Shown in pieces: positions 43,697 to 52,674 of a DNA stretch of 64,000 nt. A program made the translations under genes and the position numbers. The notes under the pieces were generated by a model. That model saw only the letters and a list, made by a program, of their open reading frames with translations. It searched no databases and was not told where the DNA came from. Source of the DNA: Piscirickettsiaceae bacterium (GTDB taxonomy: Bacteria > Pseudomonadota > Gammaproteobacteria > Nitrosococcales > Methylophagaceae); the NCBI GenBank assembly GCA_013215775.1, contig JABSQO010000002.1, positions 62,001 through 126,000 of the forward strand. The letters run 5' to 3'. How positions within the stretch are numbered: the first letter of the stretch is position 1; every line of letters begins with the position of its first letter.

Positions 43697-45574
43697 ATGT
43701 GTGGCATTGTTGGTGGTATAGCTGAACGTAATTTAGTACCTGTGCTACTTGAAGGCTTAAGGCGGCTTGAATATCGAGGCTATGATTCTTCAGGTATTGC
43801 ACTTTTGGACTCGGAATCTAAAATAAATCGAGTGCGTTCTATAGGGAAAATCAAAAAACTTGAAAGTAAAATCAAGCAAGAAAACAATGAATTTAAAGGT
43901 AATATAGGGATTGCTCATACTCGATGGGCTACGCACGGTATTCCTTCTGAAAAGAATGCACATCCACACATCTGCAATAACAAAGTTGCCGTTGTTCATA
44001 ATGGAATCATTGAAAACTATCAGATTTTAAAAAATGAACAATTAGCCAGTGGTTATCAATTTACTTCTGAAACAGATACCGAAGTAGTAGCTCATGCTAT
44101 TCACCAAAAACTTGAGAAGACAGATGATTTATTACAAGCAGTGACGCAATCTGTTAGTGAATTTGAAGGTGCATATGCTCTGGGAGTGATATCAATTAGT
44201 GATCCAGATACGCTGATTGCAGCAAGAAATGGCTCACCACTTGTTATTGGTGTTGGTATTGGGGAATATTTTATCGCATCAGATGTTTCAGCATTATTGC
44301 CTGTAACCCAACGATTTATTTTTCTAGAAGATGGTGATATTGCCAAAATAAGCAAAGAAAATGTGCAGATTTATGATGCTAATGGTCAAGCCGTAGAGCG
44401 AGCTATTAAACAGTCAAGCCTGTCAGCAACAGCAGTGGAATTGGGTGGATATAAACATTACATGCATAAGGAGATTTTCGAACAACCACAAGCTGTAGCC
44501 GATACGCTTGAAGGTCGAATTAGTCAGCAGCATGTTTTACTATCAAGTTTTGGTCATGATGCCGAAGCGATATTTAAAAAAATTGAGCAGGTACAAATTA
44601 TTGCCTGTGGAACCAGTTATCATGCTGGATTAGTAGCGAAATATTGGTTTGAAGATATTATTGGTATGCCGTGTCAGGTAGAAGTAGCAAGTGAATATCG
44701 CTATCGTAATCCAGTACTACAAGATCATACTTTGATAGTGACGATTAGCCAATCAGGTGAAACAGCCGATACTTTGGCTGCACTACAACAAATAAAGAAA
44801 AAGATCGGACAAGTATTCAACAAAAACGATGGAAAATTAACGATTCCTACTCTAGCTATTTGTAATGTGGCTGAGTCCAGCCTAACGCGCGAATCAGATT
44901 TAATATTTCTAACTCAAGCAGGACCTGAAGTAGGTGTCGCTTCTACAAAATCTTTCACGACCCAACTAGTAAGTTTAGCATTACTTATAGCATCAATTGG
45001 TAAAGCTAAAAATACGCTAGACATAGAGCGTGAGGCTCTAATTGTCAAAGGACTACAAAAACTACCTAACTTGATTACAAAAGTATTGAGTCATGAAACT
45101 ATCATTGAAAAAGTTGCGGAAGACTTTGCTGATAAGCAACATGCACTCTTTTTAGGCCGCGGCACAATGTATCCGATTGCTATGGAAGGCGCTTTGAAAT
45201 TAAAAGAGATTAGCTATATTCATGCCGAAGCTTATCCGGCTGGAGAGCTTAAGCACGGTCCTTTAGCGTTGATAGATGAAAAGATGCCGGTTATTGCTGT
45301 TGCTCCACTGGATGATTTATTGGAGAAACTTAAATCGAATCTGCAAGAGGTTAAAGCTAGAGGAGGGCAGATGATTATCTTTGAGGATGAGGATTCAAAC
45401 ATCAGTTCTGAACAAGGCATGAAGGTCATAAAAGCCACAACTAATGTCGGGCGAATCACTGCACCGATAGTATTTAATATTGCTCTACAGCTGCTCAGTT
45501 ATCATGTTGCACTTATCAAAGGTACCGATGTCGACCAGCCGAGAAATTTGGCTAAATCTGTTACGGTAGAATAA
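43697..45574 (+). CDS. glmS: Glutamine--fructose-6-phosphate aminotransferase GlmS
   Basis: GlmS makes glucosamine-6-phosphate, the precursor of UDP-GlcNAc. The glutaminase nucleophile is C2 (MCGIVGG), with RRLEYRGYDSSG and HTRWATHG. Two SIS isomerase domains follow (ACGTSYHAGLVAKYWFE, TISQSGETADTL, ASTKSFTTQL), ending in the canonical DQPRNLAKSVTVE. The length of 625 residues is slightly above the usual 609. Its stop overlaps the flippase ATG (TAATG), so this copy is part of the polysaccharide operon. It may be the only copy or a second one. Confidence 0.95.
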   Translation: MCGIVGGIAERNLVPVLLEGLRRLEYRGYDSSGIALLDSESKINRVRSIGKIKKLESKIKQENNEFKGNIGIAHTRWATHGIPSEKNAHPHICNNKVAVVHNGIIENYQILKNEQLASGYQFTSETDTEVVAHAIHQKLEKTDDLLQAVTQSVSEFEGAYALGVISISDPDTLIAARNGSPLVIGVGIGEYFIASDVSALLPVTQRFIFLEDGDIAKISKENVQIYDANGQAVERAIKQSSLSATAVELGGYKHYMHKEIFEQPQAVADTLEGRISQQHVLLSSFGHDAEAIFKKIEQVQIIACGTSYHAGLVAKYWFEDIIGMPCQVEVASEYRYRNPVLQDHTLIVTISQSGETADTLAALQQIKKKIGQVFNKNDGKLTIPTLAICNVAESSLTRESDLIFLTQAGPEVGVASTKSFTTQLVSLALLIASIGKAKNTLDIEREALIVKGLQKLPNLITKVLSHETIIEKVAEDFADKQHALFLGRGTMYPIAMEGALKLKEISYIHAEAYPAGELKHGPLALIDEKMPVIAVAPLDDLLEKLKSNLQEVKARGGQMIIFEDEDSNISSEQGMKVIKATTNVGRITAPIVFNIALQLLSYHVALIKGTDVDQPRNLAKSVTVE

Positions 45575-46848
45575 TGGAAAATACCCGGGCGGCAAAGACG
45601 ATTTCATTATTGTGGTTCGGATCAATTTTGACCGCAGGTTGCGTGTTTCTTATTCAAGTAATTTTGGCCCATAATCTCGAACCAGATGATTTTGGTACAT
45701 TTTATTCCGCCTTGGCGACAATAAGTTTACTTATTTCATTAGCTGGATTTGGAGTATCCCAATACTGGCTCAAAGTATTTGGGAAAGAGGGTCGGCCAGC
45801 GGTACGTTGGTTGTCTAGCTCGTTTAGATTCACGGGAATAAGTACGGTAGTGGTTATCTTGCTTTTAGTCATATGGGCGGTATTTGGCCCACATGATAGT
45901 CTAATGACTACTATATTACTGATATTGGCAGTTTGTATTCTTGGTCAAATTGTTACAGATTTTGTGAATACTAAGCTACAACTTGAAGAAAGGTATATTG
46001 CTTTCTTCATTTTGCAGCTTCTCCCTCAATTAATGCGTTTACTGTGGGTCGCAATTTTTATTTATGTAGCAAGCACGATTACTATTCAATTAGCCGCTTC
46101 TTTTTATGCTGCGATTTCATTGATATTTTTTATAGTGGGGATTTATTTATTATTCCGGATGCACAAAGGCATTTTTTTACCAAAAGGCCATTATGTTATT
46201 GAACCCCCCCCCCATGTGAGCAGCTTAAATAAACCAGGAATATTTCAAGTTGCTGTTCAATCATGGCCGTTTGGTATGGCTCGTTTATTTTATCTTATAT
46301 ATCTTCAGAGTGACATCATACTTCTTAAATACATGGCGGGAGGAGAGGTTGCTGGTATTTACAATGTTGCCTTTTCAGTAATGGCTGCTATTTTTTTGCT
46401 GCCAAATGTGGTGCAAACGTTTTTATTACCTAAAATGCATCGGTGGGCTAACCATGATAGAGATAAATTTGATCAGGTTTATCAACAAGGCCCCTTGGTA
46501 ATGTTTGCAATAGGGATTATAGCAATGGCTCTGATATGGGTTTTAGCTCCATGGGCTATCCCATTCTTGTTTGGTAATCCTTATAAGCCTGCTGTAGAAA
46601 TTTTATTTATCCTAGCGATATCAGCACCTATTTTTTTTGTTGCAAGCAGTATAGAAGTGACATTAGTAACGCAAGATAACATTAAGAAAAAGGTTAAAAT
46701 AATAGGGGCGGCAGCAGTGATAAATGTCTGTTTAAACATAGCTTTTATACCAATATATGGTGCAGTCGGTGCAGCTGTGGCAACAGTATTCTGTAATAGT
46801 TTTTTGTTGCTATTCTATTATTTAGAAAGTTTAAAGGTTTCTAAATAA
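45574..46848 (+). CDS. Wzx-like polysaccharide flippase
   Basis: The 424-residue protein has about 12 membrane segments and belongs to the MATE/MOP polysaccharide transporter group: FGSILTAGCVFLIQVILAHNLEPDDFGTFYSALATISLL is the typical beginning. It would flip undecaprenyl-linked sugar units across the inner membrane. A C10 tract at 46204-46213 codes for P211-P213 and part of H214, so a one-base slip would truncate it. It overlaps glmS by one base and the downstream 25-codon frame by one base. Confidence 0.88.
   Translation: MENTRAAKTISLLWFGSILTAGCVFLIQVILAHNLEPDDFGTFYSALATISLLISLAGFGVSQYWLKVFGKEGRPAVRWLSSSFRFTGISTVVVILLLVIWAVFGPHDSLMTTILLILAVCILGQIVTDFVNTKLQLEERYIAFFILQLLPQLMRLLWVAIFIYVASTITIQLAASFYAAISLIFFIVGIYLLFRMHKGIFLPKGHYVIEPPPHVSSLNKPGIFQVAVQSWPFGMARLFYLIYLQSDIILLKYMAGGEVAGIYNVAFSVMAAIFLLPNVVQTFLLPKMHRWANHDRDKFDQVYQQGPLVMFAIGIIAMALIWVLAPWAIPFLFGNPYKPAVEILFILAISAPIFFVASSIEVTLVTQDNIKKKVKIIGAAAVINVCLNIAFIPIYGAVGAAVATVFCNSFLLLFYYLESLKVSK
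46204..46213. repeat. Homopolymer tract of ten C residues inside the flippase gene
   Basis: Ten C residues in a row sit in AT-rich DNA within the coding frame. No comparable C or G run was noticed elsewhere in the window. Such tracts are prone to slippage and are typical of phase-variable surface genes. Confidence 0.85.
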
Positions 46849-46925
46849 TGAAATATGAAAAATCATTAGATGGAAAGTTTGAACAGCTATTTCTATATCA
46901 TAAGCGCGGGTTAGTCATTGAGTAA
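46848..46925 (+). CDS. Possible 25-residue coupled peptide
   Basis: A short frame begins at an ATG overlapping the flippase stop (TAATG) and ends in a TAA that again overlaps the ATG of the glycosyltransferase. The predicted peptide is MKYEKSLDGKFEQLFLYHKR plus five residues. It might be a coupling peptide, a leader, or a remnant of a lost gene. Both overlaps are visible; function is unknown. Confidence 0.4.
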   Translation: MKYEKSLDGKFEQLFLYHKRGLVIE

Positions 46926-48037
46926 TGAGGAATATGAGCAGGAAAAAATCAGTTTCTATCATTGGCACTGTGGGTCTTCCTGCACAGTATGGTGGGTGGG
47001 AAACTTTAACAGAGCATTTAGTTCTAGAGTTAGAAGATAGATTTGATTTTACAGTCTATTGCAGTGCACCGCATTATGAGGAAAAAAGCACCCACTTTTC
47101 TAAGGCAAAATTAAAGTATATACGATTGAAGGCAAATGGAATCCAGAGTATTCCTTATGATATTTTCAGTATGTTGCACGCGATCAAGTACAGTGATTAT
47201 TTACTCGTTTTAGGTGTTTCGGGATGCATTTTCTTGCCGGTTCTCCGCTTGCTCACTAATAAACCAGTAGTAGTGAATATAGATGGCTTAGAGTGGAAAA
47301 GAGACAAGTGGGGGATATTGGCGAAATGGTTTTTAAAACTGTCTGAGGCAACTGCTATACGTTATGCAGATAGGGTAATTACTGATAATAAGGCAATACA
47401 AACTTACGTCTTTGAGGAATATGGAAAAACCAGCGACTTGATTTCTTATGGTGGTGACCATGTAGAAAAAATAACCGATATTGAAAATGTGGATATATAT
47501 CCGTTTGTAACTGAATCCTATTCTTTTACTGTTTGTCGAATTGAACCAGAAAATAATATACACATTATTTTGGAAGCATTTGAACAGAGTGATTTGACGT
47601 TAGTTATTGTTGGTAATTGGAATAATAGTCAATACGGAAAGCAGTTGAAAGCTAAGTATCTAAATGCTGACAATATTTATCTCATTGATCCTATTTATAA
47701 TCCTGAAAAGTTAAATTTTTTGAGATGTCATTGTTCAATTTATATCCATGGGCATAGTGCAGGAGGAACAAATCCTTCTCTGGTTGAGGCTATGTCATTA
47801 GGGCTTGCTATAGTAGCCTTTGATGTAATATACAATCGTGAAACTACTAGAAATAATGCATGTTATTTTAAAGGTGCAGCAGAGCTGATAATGACGGTTA
47901 ATTTATTGTTAGTAGATGATGAACGTAGAAATGCCTTGGGGAAAAGTATGTATAACCTTGCTACCAATTATTATCGTTGGGAGAATATTGCAAATCAGTA
48001 TGCGGTTTTGCTCAATCAAATAGATGGAAAAAAGTAA
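46925..48037 (+). CDS. Glycosyltransferase with DUF1972 N-terminal domain (GT4-like)
   Basis: A 370-residue transferase. The N-terminal part SIIGTVGLPAQYGGWETLTEHLV is the DUF1972 signature found in rhamnosyl- and other sugar transferases; the C-terminal part has a GT4-type nucleotide-sugar motif (HSAGGTNPSLVEAMSLGLAIVAFDV). It should add a sugar to the undecaprenyl-linked unit in the cytoplasm. The gene appears more AT-rich than its neighbours, a possible sign of transfer. ATG 46925 overlaps the preceding stop; ATG 46934 is an alternative. Confidence 0.9.
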   Translation: MRNMSRKKSVSIIGTVGLPAQYGGWETLTEHLVLELEDRFDFTVYCSAPHYEEKSTHFSKAKLKYIRLKANGIQSIPYDIFSMLHAIKYSDYLLVLGVSGCIFLPVLRLLTNKPVVVNIDGLEWKRDKWGILAKWFLKLSEATAIRYADRVITDNKAIQTYVFEEYGKTSDLISYGGDHVEKITDIENVDIYPFVTESYSFTVCRIEPENNIHIILEAFEQSDLTLVIVGNWNNSQYGKQLKAKYLNADNIYLIDPIYNPEKLNFLRCHCSIYIHGHSAGGTNPSLVEAMSLGLAIVAFDVIYNRETTRNNACYFKGAAELIMTVNLLLVDDERRNALGKSMYNLATNYYRWENIANQYAVLLNQIDGKK

Positions 48038-48072
48038 ATTAAAACTCAAATAAAATTGTCGGATAAAAGCTT

Positions 48073-49041
48073 ATCACTACTACAAATATATTATTAACTG
48101 GCGCAACAGGCTTTGTAGGCAGTGCTTTAACAGATGAGCTTTTATTACAAAAGTATCAAGTGTTCGCTAGTATTCGCGAATATTCTGCTAAGTTATCAAC
48201 TGAAATAAAGCAAGTCGATGTCGGTGATTTATTACCTTCTACAGATTGGACTGATGCACTAAGAAGTGTTGATGTTGTTATTCATCTTGCTGCTAGAGTT
48301 CATGTGATGGATGATGATGCTTTAGAATCGCTCACTGAATTTAGGAAAGTTAATGCTATTGCTACATTAAATTTGGCTCAGCAGGCAGTTGATGCAGGTG
48401 TGAAACGGTTTGTATTTATCAGTTCTATTAAAGTGAATGGAGAAGAGACAAAGAACGGATCAAAATTTTCACCAGATGATAATTATATTTCAACTGATCC
48501 TTATGGATTGTCTAAATATGAAGCTGAACAAGGTTTATTGGACTTGGTAAAGAAAACGGATATGGAGGTGGTAATTATTCGTCCGCCTTTAGTTTATGGC
48601 CCCAGTGTACGAGCTAATTTTTTATCAATGATGAAATGGATTAACAAGGGTATCCCTCTTCCTTTGGGTGCAGTAGATAATCAACGATCTTTAGTGGCAT
48701 TAGATAATTTAGTGAGTTTTATCATTCTCTGTATCGACCACCCAAAAGCAGTTAATGAAGTATTTTTAATTTCTGACGGTGAAGATGTATCAACAACTGA
48801 ATTATTAAAGAAAGTGGCAAATTCTTTTGATAAAAAATATTGTTTACTTCCCGTTCCAGTTGGTTTGATGAAGTTTGTGGCTAAATTATTGGGTAAAAGT
48901 GATGTGGCCGATCGTTTATTTGGGTCATTACAGGTAGACAGCTCTAAGGCGAGAAATCTACTTGATTGGCAACCAGTTATTACAATGGATGAACAATTAA
49001 AAAAAACAGCGGACTGGTATTTGCATGAAAAAACTGTTTGA
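48073..49041 (+). CDS. NAD-dependent sugar epimerase/reductase (WbpV/WbuV-like SDR), start codon abnormal
   Basis: Extended short-chain dehydrogenase: Rossmann motif NILLTGATGFVGSAL, NAD-region VIHLAARVHVMDD, FISSIKVNGE, catalytic YGLSK, and the IIRPPLVYGP block. It resembles the reductases that make UDP-QuiNAc from the 4-keto sugar delivered by WbpM-type enzymes. The homologous frame runs back to 48067, but contains no ATG, GTG or TTG before the GTG at 48160, which would remove the Rossmann motif. The natural N-terminus appears to be ATC-ACT-ACT-ACA (48073), as if an ATG became ATC. The gene may use a rare start, be impaired, or reflect a sequence error. The end overlaps the next gene by 17 bases. 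Confidence 0.82.
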   Translation: MTTTNILLTGATGFVGSALTDELLLQKYQVFASIREYSAKLSTEIKQVDVGDLLPSTDWTDALRSVDVVIHLAARVHVMDDDALESLTEFRKVNAIATLNLAQQAVDAGVKRFVFISSIKVNGEETKNGSKFSPDDNYISTDPYGLSKYEAEQGLLDLVKKTDMEVVIIRPPLVYGPSVRANFLSMMKWINKGIPLPLGAVDNQRSLVALDNLVSFIILCIDHPKAVNEVFLISDGEDVSTTELLKKVANSFDKKYCLLPVPVGLMKFVAKLLGKSDVADRLFGSLQVDSSKARNLLDWQPVITMDEQLKKTADWYLHEKTV

Positions 49042-49585
49042 TTTAATTCTGGCAGTTATTGCCTTAATGGTCCTTTTGGGTCCCATTATCGTGATTGCAT
49101 TTATGGTTAAGCTAACATCAAAGGGACCTGTTCTGTATTGGTCTGATCGTGTTGGTCAGGATAATCATATTTTCAAAATGCCTAAATTTCGTAGTATGAA
49201 TATTAATACACCTGCGGTAGCAACACATTTATTAGCCGATCCCGGAAGCGTTTTAACACCGATAGGGAATTTTTTACGTAAATCTAGTTTGGATGAATTT
49301 CCACAGCTTTGGTGTATTTTAAAAGGAGATATGAGTTTTGTAGGACCTCGCCCGGCTTTGTTTAATCAGGATGATTTGATTGAGTTACGATCGAAAAAGG
49401 GTGTACATAAGCTTGTGCCAGGTTTAACGGGTTGGGCGCAGGTTAATGGTCGTGATGAGTTGCCTATTCCACAAAAAGTTGAACTTGATATTGAATACAT
49501 GCAGCGGCAATCTTTCAGTTTTGATTTAAAAATCTTGTGGTTAACATGTTTGAAAGTACTTCTAAAAGAAGGGGTATCACATTAA
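49025..49585 (+). CDS. Undecaprenyl-phosphate sugar phosphotransferase, PglC-like
   Basis: A 186-residue monotopic sugar transferase: N-terminal re-entrant membrane helix (LFDLILAVIALMVLLGPIIVIAF), KMPKFRSM and the signature SLDEFPQLWCILKGDMSFVGPRPALF, then VPGLTGWAQVNGRDELP. These enzymes start synthesis of a lipid-linked glycan by moving sugar-1-phosphate to undecaprenyl phosphate. With the upstream dehydratase and reductase, QuiNAc is a reasonable guess for the first sugar. It ends the cluster. Confidence 0.92.
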   Translation: MKKLFDLILAVIALMVLLGPIIVIAFMVKLTSKGPVLYWSDRVGQDNHIFKMPKFRSMNINTPAVATHLLADPGSVLTPIGNFLRKSSLDEFPQLWCILKGDMSFVGPRPALFNQDDLIELRSKKGVHKLVPGLTGWAQVNGRDELPIPQKVELDIEYMQRQSFSFDLKILWLTCLKVLLKEGVSH

Positions 49586-49700
49586 TAAAATATTCAACCC
49601 TATCCTTCAAGATAATGATTTAGTTGTTACCTAATACGTTTTGAATTATGCTCTAGGTTGGCTGTTCATGAGGAATGGCTTTAACAAGGAGTAGGGACAG

Positions 49701-49973
49701 ATGTTTAAGAAATTATTTTTGTCAGTATTAATGGCGATGATTTTATCGACAGGGCTTGCATTTGCAAGTGATAAAATTAACATCAACACGGCAAGTAAGA
49801 CTGAGTTGCAAATGTTGAAAGGAATTGGTGATGCAACTGCTGATGCGATTATCAAATATCGTGAAGAAAATGGAGACTTCAAAACGGTAGATGCGCTCAT
49901 TAATGTCAAAGGTATTGGCAATAAAAAAGTGGAAAAATTAGCAGATAAGATTACCGTATCAAATTCTGAATAA
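49701..49973 (+). CDS. ComEA-like exported helix-hairpin-helix DNA-binding protein
   Basis: A 90-residue protein with a signal peptide (LFLSVLMAMILSTGLAFA) and two helix-hairpin-helix motifs: ININTASKTELQMLKGIGDATADAIIKYREENG and VKGIGNKKVEKLADKI. ComEA proteins pull incoming DNA into the periplasm during natural transformation, though short versions of unknown role exist. AAGGAG lies upstream. It is followed by a strong terminator and precedes the convergent glnD. Confidence 0.92.
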   Translation: MFKKLFLSVLMAMILSTGLAFASDKININTASKTELQMLKGIGDATADAIIKYREENGDFKTVDALINVKGIGNKKVEKLADKITVSNSE

Positions 49974-49998
49974 TTCGATATTTTTTAACACCAAATAG

Positions 49999-50033
49999 AT
50001 GGCGTAGTCAGAATCTCTGACTACGCCATTTTT
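49999..50033 (+). terminator. Rho-independent terminator after comEA
   Basis: A perfect 14-bp stem (ATGGCGTAGTCAGA with its complement) and 3-base loop are followed by T5. It lies between comEA and convergent glnD. On the glnD side no good T run is present. Confidence 0.92.
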
Positions 50034-52671
50034 ATATTAGTGTCTTTTCTTTTTGTATCAGCTTGGCAAGCAATTCTTGTTTGAGCTGGTCTCTTTCTGC
50101 CCTGTTTAATGACAGATTATCATTACTAGTAATAAAGAATATATCTTCAACTTGATCGCCTAGTGTCATGAGTTTGGCATTAATGAGTCGAATATTACAT
50201 TGCAGAAATACTTGGGCGATAGTGGAAACTAAGCCAGGACGGTCATGAGTGCCGAGCTCCAGGATCGTATGATTTTTTTGTTTGTTCGTCTGGAAGTGAA
50301 TAGTAGGCGTTGTTTTAAATAATTTCATCTGCCTTGGAACGAGGACTGGATGGTAAGGTTTGGTGTCTGCTAAATCGTTCAATTGACCTTCTAATGTTTG
50401 AGCAATTTCTAACTTATCTTGGTCAACAGGTGCATTCACAATATAGGTGTGAAGTGAGGAACCATTAGATGTAGTGTCAATGCGAGCATCAAGAATATCG
50501 AGCTGGAAATGTTCTAAGCATGTTGTGGTTGTAGCAAAAACACCTGCTTGGTCTTTAGAGCAAATAAATATTTCTAGCGTATTTTCGCGGCCATGAGCTC
50601 TTATTTTGACCAGAGTTGTGATTGTAGGGTTTTTAAGTCGACCAATTGTCTGCCATACGATTTCATTGGTAGTGTGGCGTAGAAAATAATCTGAGCCATA
50701 GTATTTCCATAATTCAGTCACCTGTTGTTCAGGCCAAGATTGATATGTTAGTTGTTGGAGAGCTTGTTGCCACCGTTGTTCACTTTTTTCAGCAATATTT
50801 CTAGCCGTATCTGTCTTATGTTCAAGCCATCTTTTTGTGGCGTGATAAAGTTGTCTTAATAGTGAATCACGCCAACTATTCCATAAGTTATTGTTGGTGG
50901 CACGAATATCAGCAACCGTTAATAAATAGAGATAATTAAGTCGGTCAACCGTCTTTACTTTGGCTGCAAAGGCTTTAATTACATCAGGATCATTAACATC
51001 AGATTTTTGAGCAGTGGCTGACATGGTTAAATGTTGTCGAACTAGAAAAGTAACCGTTTCAGTATCAAATTTACTGAGATCGTGGAGTGTACAAAATTTC
51101 TCAGCATCAACGACACCTAATAAACTGTGGTCGCCGCCACGCCCTTTGGCAATATCGTGGTATAAGCCAGCAATATAAAGTAGTTCATGTTTAGGCAGTT
51201 GATAAAACACCTCTGAACACAGTGGAAATTCCTCACGGTATTCTTCACATGAAAATCGACGTAGGTTTCTCACTAGAAATAAAGTATGTTCATCAACAGT
51301 ATAGATATGAAATAGATCATGTTGCATTTGGCCGACAATTTGCCCGAATTCAGGCAAGTAAGCCCCTAGAACGCCCAGTTTATTCATTCGCCTAAATTCA
51401 TGAGTAATGCCTGTGGGTTGACGAATGATCTCCATAAATAAGCTACGGCTTTTAATATCGGTACGAAATCGATTATCTATTAAATGAATATGAGCATGAA
51501 GTTGCCGAATAGTATCCGCCCGAACACCCAGAATTTCAGGGTGTTGTTCTAATAGTAGAAACAACTCAAGCATTGCATAGGGATAGTAGGCAAAGATGCC
51601 GTGATTAATTGTTTCAATATAACCATTATGAATTTGAAATCGTCTATTGATGGGCAGGATATGGCGTGGCTCATCGGCGAGAATGATGTTTTCTTCGAAT
51701 AGCTGCAATAACAATTCATTCATTTGGCCGACACTGCGAGCACAAAGGTAATAATCCTTCATAAATTGTTCAACAGCGAGGCGTGTATCTGTATCGTGAT
51801 AACCAAATTGTGTAGCAATATCGCGCTGATAATTGATCATCAATTTTTCTTGTTTTCGCTCGGCTTGGAGATGTAGTGCAAAGCGTACTTTCCATAAAAA
51901 GTAGCGTGCTTGTTCTAAATATTCATACTCGTTATCTGCGATAAAGCCTTTTTGCATCAGGCCATGTAGGTCTTGAACATTAAAATGTTGTTGGGCAACC
52001 CAGCTAATCACTTGCATATCACGTAAGCCACCAGGTGCTTCTTTTATATTGGGTTCAAGACTATTAGCGGTATCATTATATTTTTGATGGCGTTGAATTT
52101 GTTCTTGTTGTTTTTCTTTATAAAATCGACGGGTATCCCATGTTTTATTGTCAATAGTCAGCTGTTTTAAAGAAATAAACAGTGAAGAATCACCACATAA
52201 TAAGCGTGTTTCAAGCATATTTGTAGCGATGGTAATATCCGTTTCTGCCAACTGCCTACATTCGGAGATTGTACGAACGCTATGTCCTATTTCAAGACCA
52301 ATATCCCAGAGAAACGTCAGAAATTCAGTTAAGCCTGCAGGTGGCTCTTTAGAAATGGAGTCATCCAGTAAAACGAGTATATCGATGTCTGAATAAGGGT
52401 GAAGTTCATTTCGACCATATCCTCCCACTGCAAGTAAACTAACAGGGCAGTTATCACTAATATTTTTATGCCAAAGATGTTGCAATACTTCATCAACAAA
52501 AGCAGAACGTTGTTGAACTAACTCGATGACATCGGCTTGAGATTCAAATTGTTGTTTAAGGTAAGTTTGGCCCTGATGAAGAGCATCTCGATAGAAAATG
52601 CAATCTATGGTACTTTCAGTGGGTCGAGTATTATGACCAATCTGCCATAATGATAATGGTGAATCAGTCAT
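50032..52671 (-). CDS. glnD: [Protein-PII] uridylyltransferase/uridylyl-removing enzyme GlnD
   Basis: The 879-residue nitrogen sensor modifies PII proteins according to glutamine level. The nucleotidyltransferase motif is AVGGYGRNELHPYSDIDILVL, the HD domain contains LYHDIAKGRGGDHS, and two ACT domains lie at the C-terminus (HGRENTLEIFICSKDQAGVF, LELGTHDRPGLVSTIAQVFL). Complete and of normal length. It follows map by 3 bases, the same arrangement as in E. coli. Confidence 0.97.
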   Translation of the reverse strand: MTDSPLSLWQIGHNTRPTESTIDCIFYRDALHQGQTYLKQQFESQADVIELVQQRSAFVDEVLQHLWHKNISDNCPVSLLAVGGYGRNELHPYSDIDILVLLDDSISKEPPAGLTEFLTFLWDIGLEIGHSVRTISECRQLAETDITIATNMLETRLLCGDSSLFISLKQLTIDNKTWDTRRFYKEKQQEQIQRHQKYNDTANSLEPNIKEAPGGLRDMQVISWVAQQHFNVQDLHGLMQKGFIADNEYEYLEQARYFLWKVRFALHLQAERKQEKLMINYQRDIATQFGYHDTDTRLAVEQFMKDYYLCARSVGQMNELLLQLFEENIILADEPRHILPINRRFQIHNGYIETINHGIFAYYPYAMLELFLLLEQHPEILGVRADTIRQLHAHIHLIDNRFRTDIKSRSLFMEIIRQPTGITHEFRRMNKLGVLGAYLPEFGQIVGQMQHDLFHIYTVDEHTLFLVRNLRRFSCEEYREEFPLCSEVFYQLPKHELLYIAGLYHDIAKGRGGDHSLLGVVDAEKFCTLHDLSKFDTETVTFLVRQHLTMSATAQKSDVNDPDVIKAFAAKVKTVDRLNYLYLLTVADIRATNNNLWNSWRDSLLRQLYHATKRWLEHKTDTARNIAEKSEQRWQQALQQLTYQSWPEQQVTELWKYYGSDYFLRHTTNEIVWQTIGRLKNPTITTLVKIRAHGRENTLEIFICSKDQAGVFATTTTCLEHFQLDILDARIDTTSNGSSLHTYIVNAPVDQDKLEIAQTLEGQLNDLADTKPYHPVLVPRQMKLFKTTPTIHFQTNKQKNHTILELGTHDRPGLVSTIAQVFLQCNIRLINAKLMTLGDQVEDIFFITSNDNLSLNRAERDQLKQELLAKLIQKEKTLI

Positions 52672-52674
52672 AAA

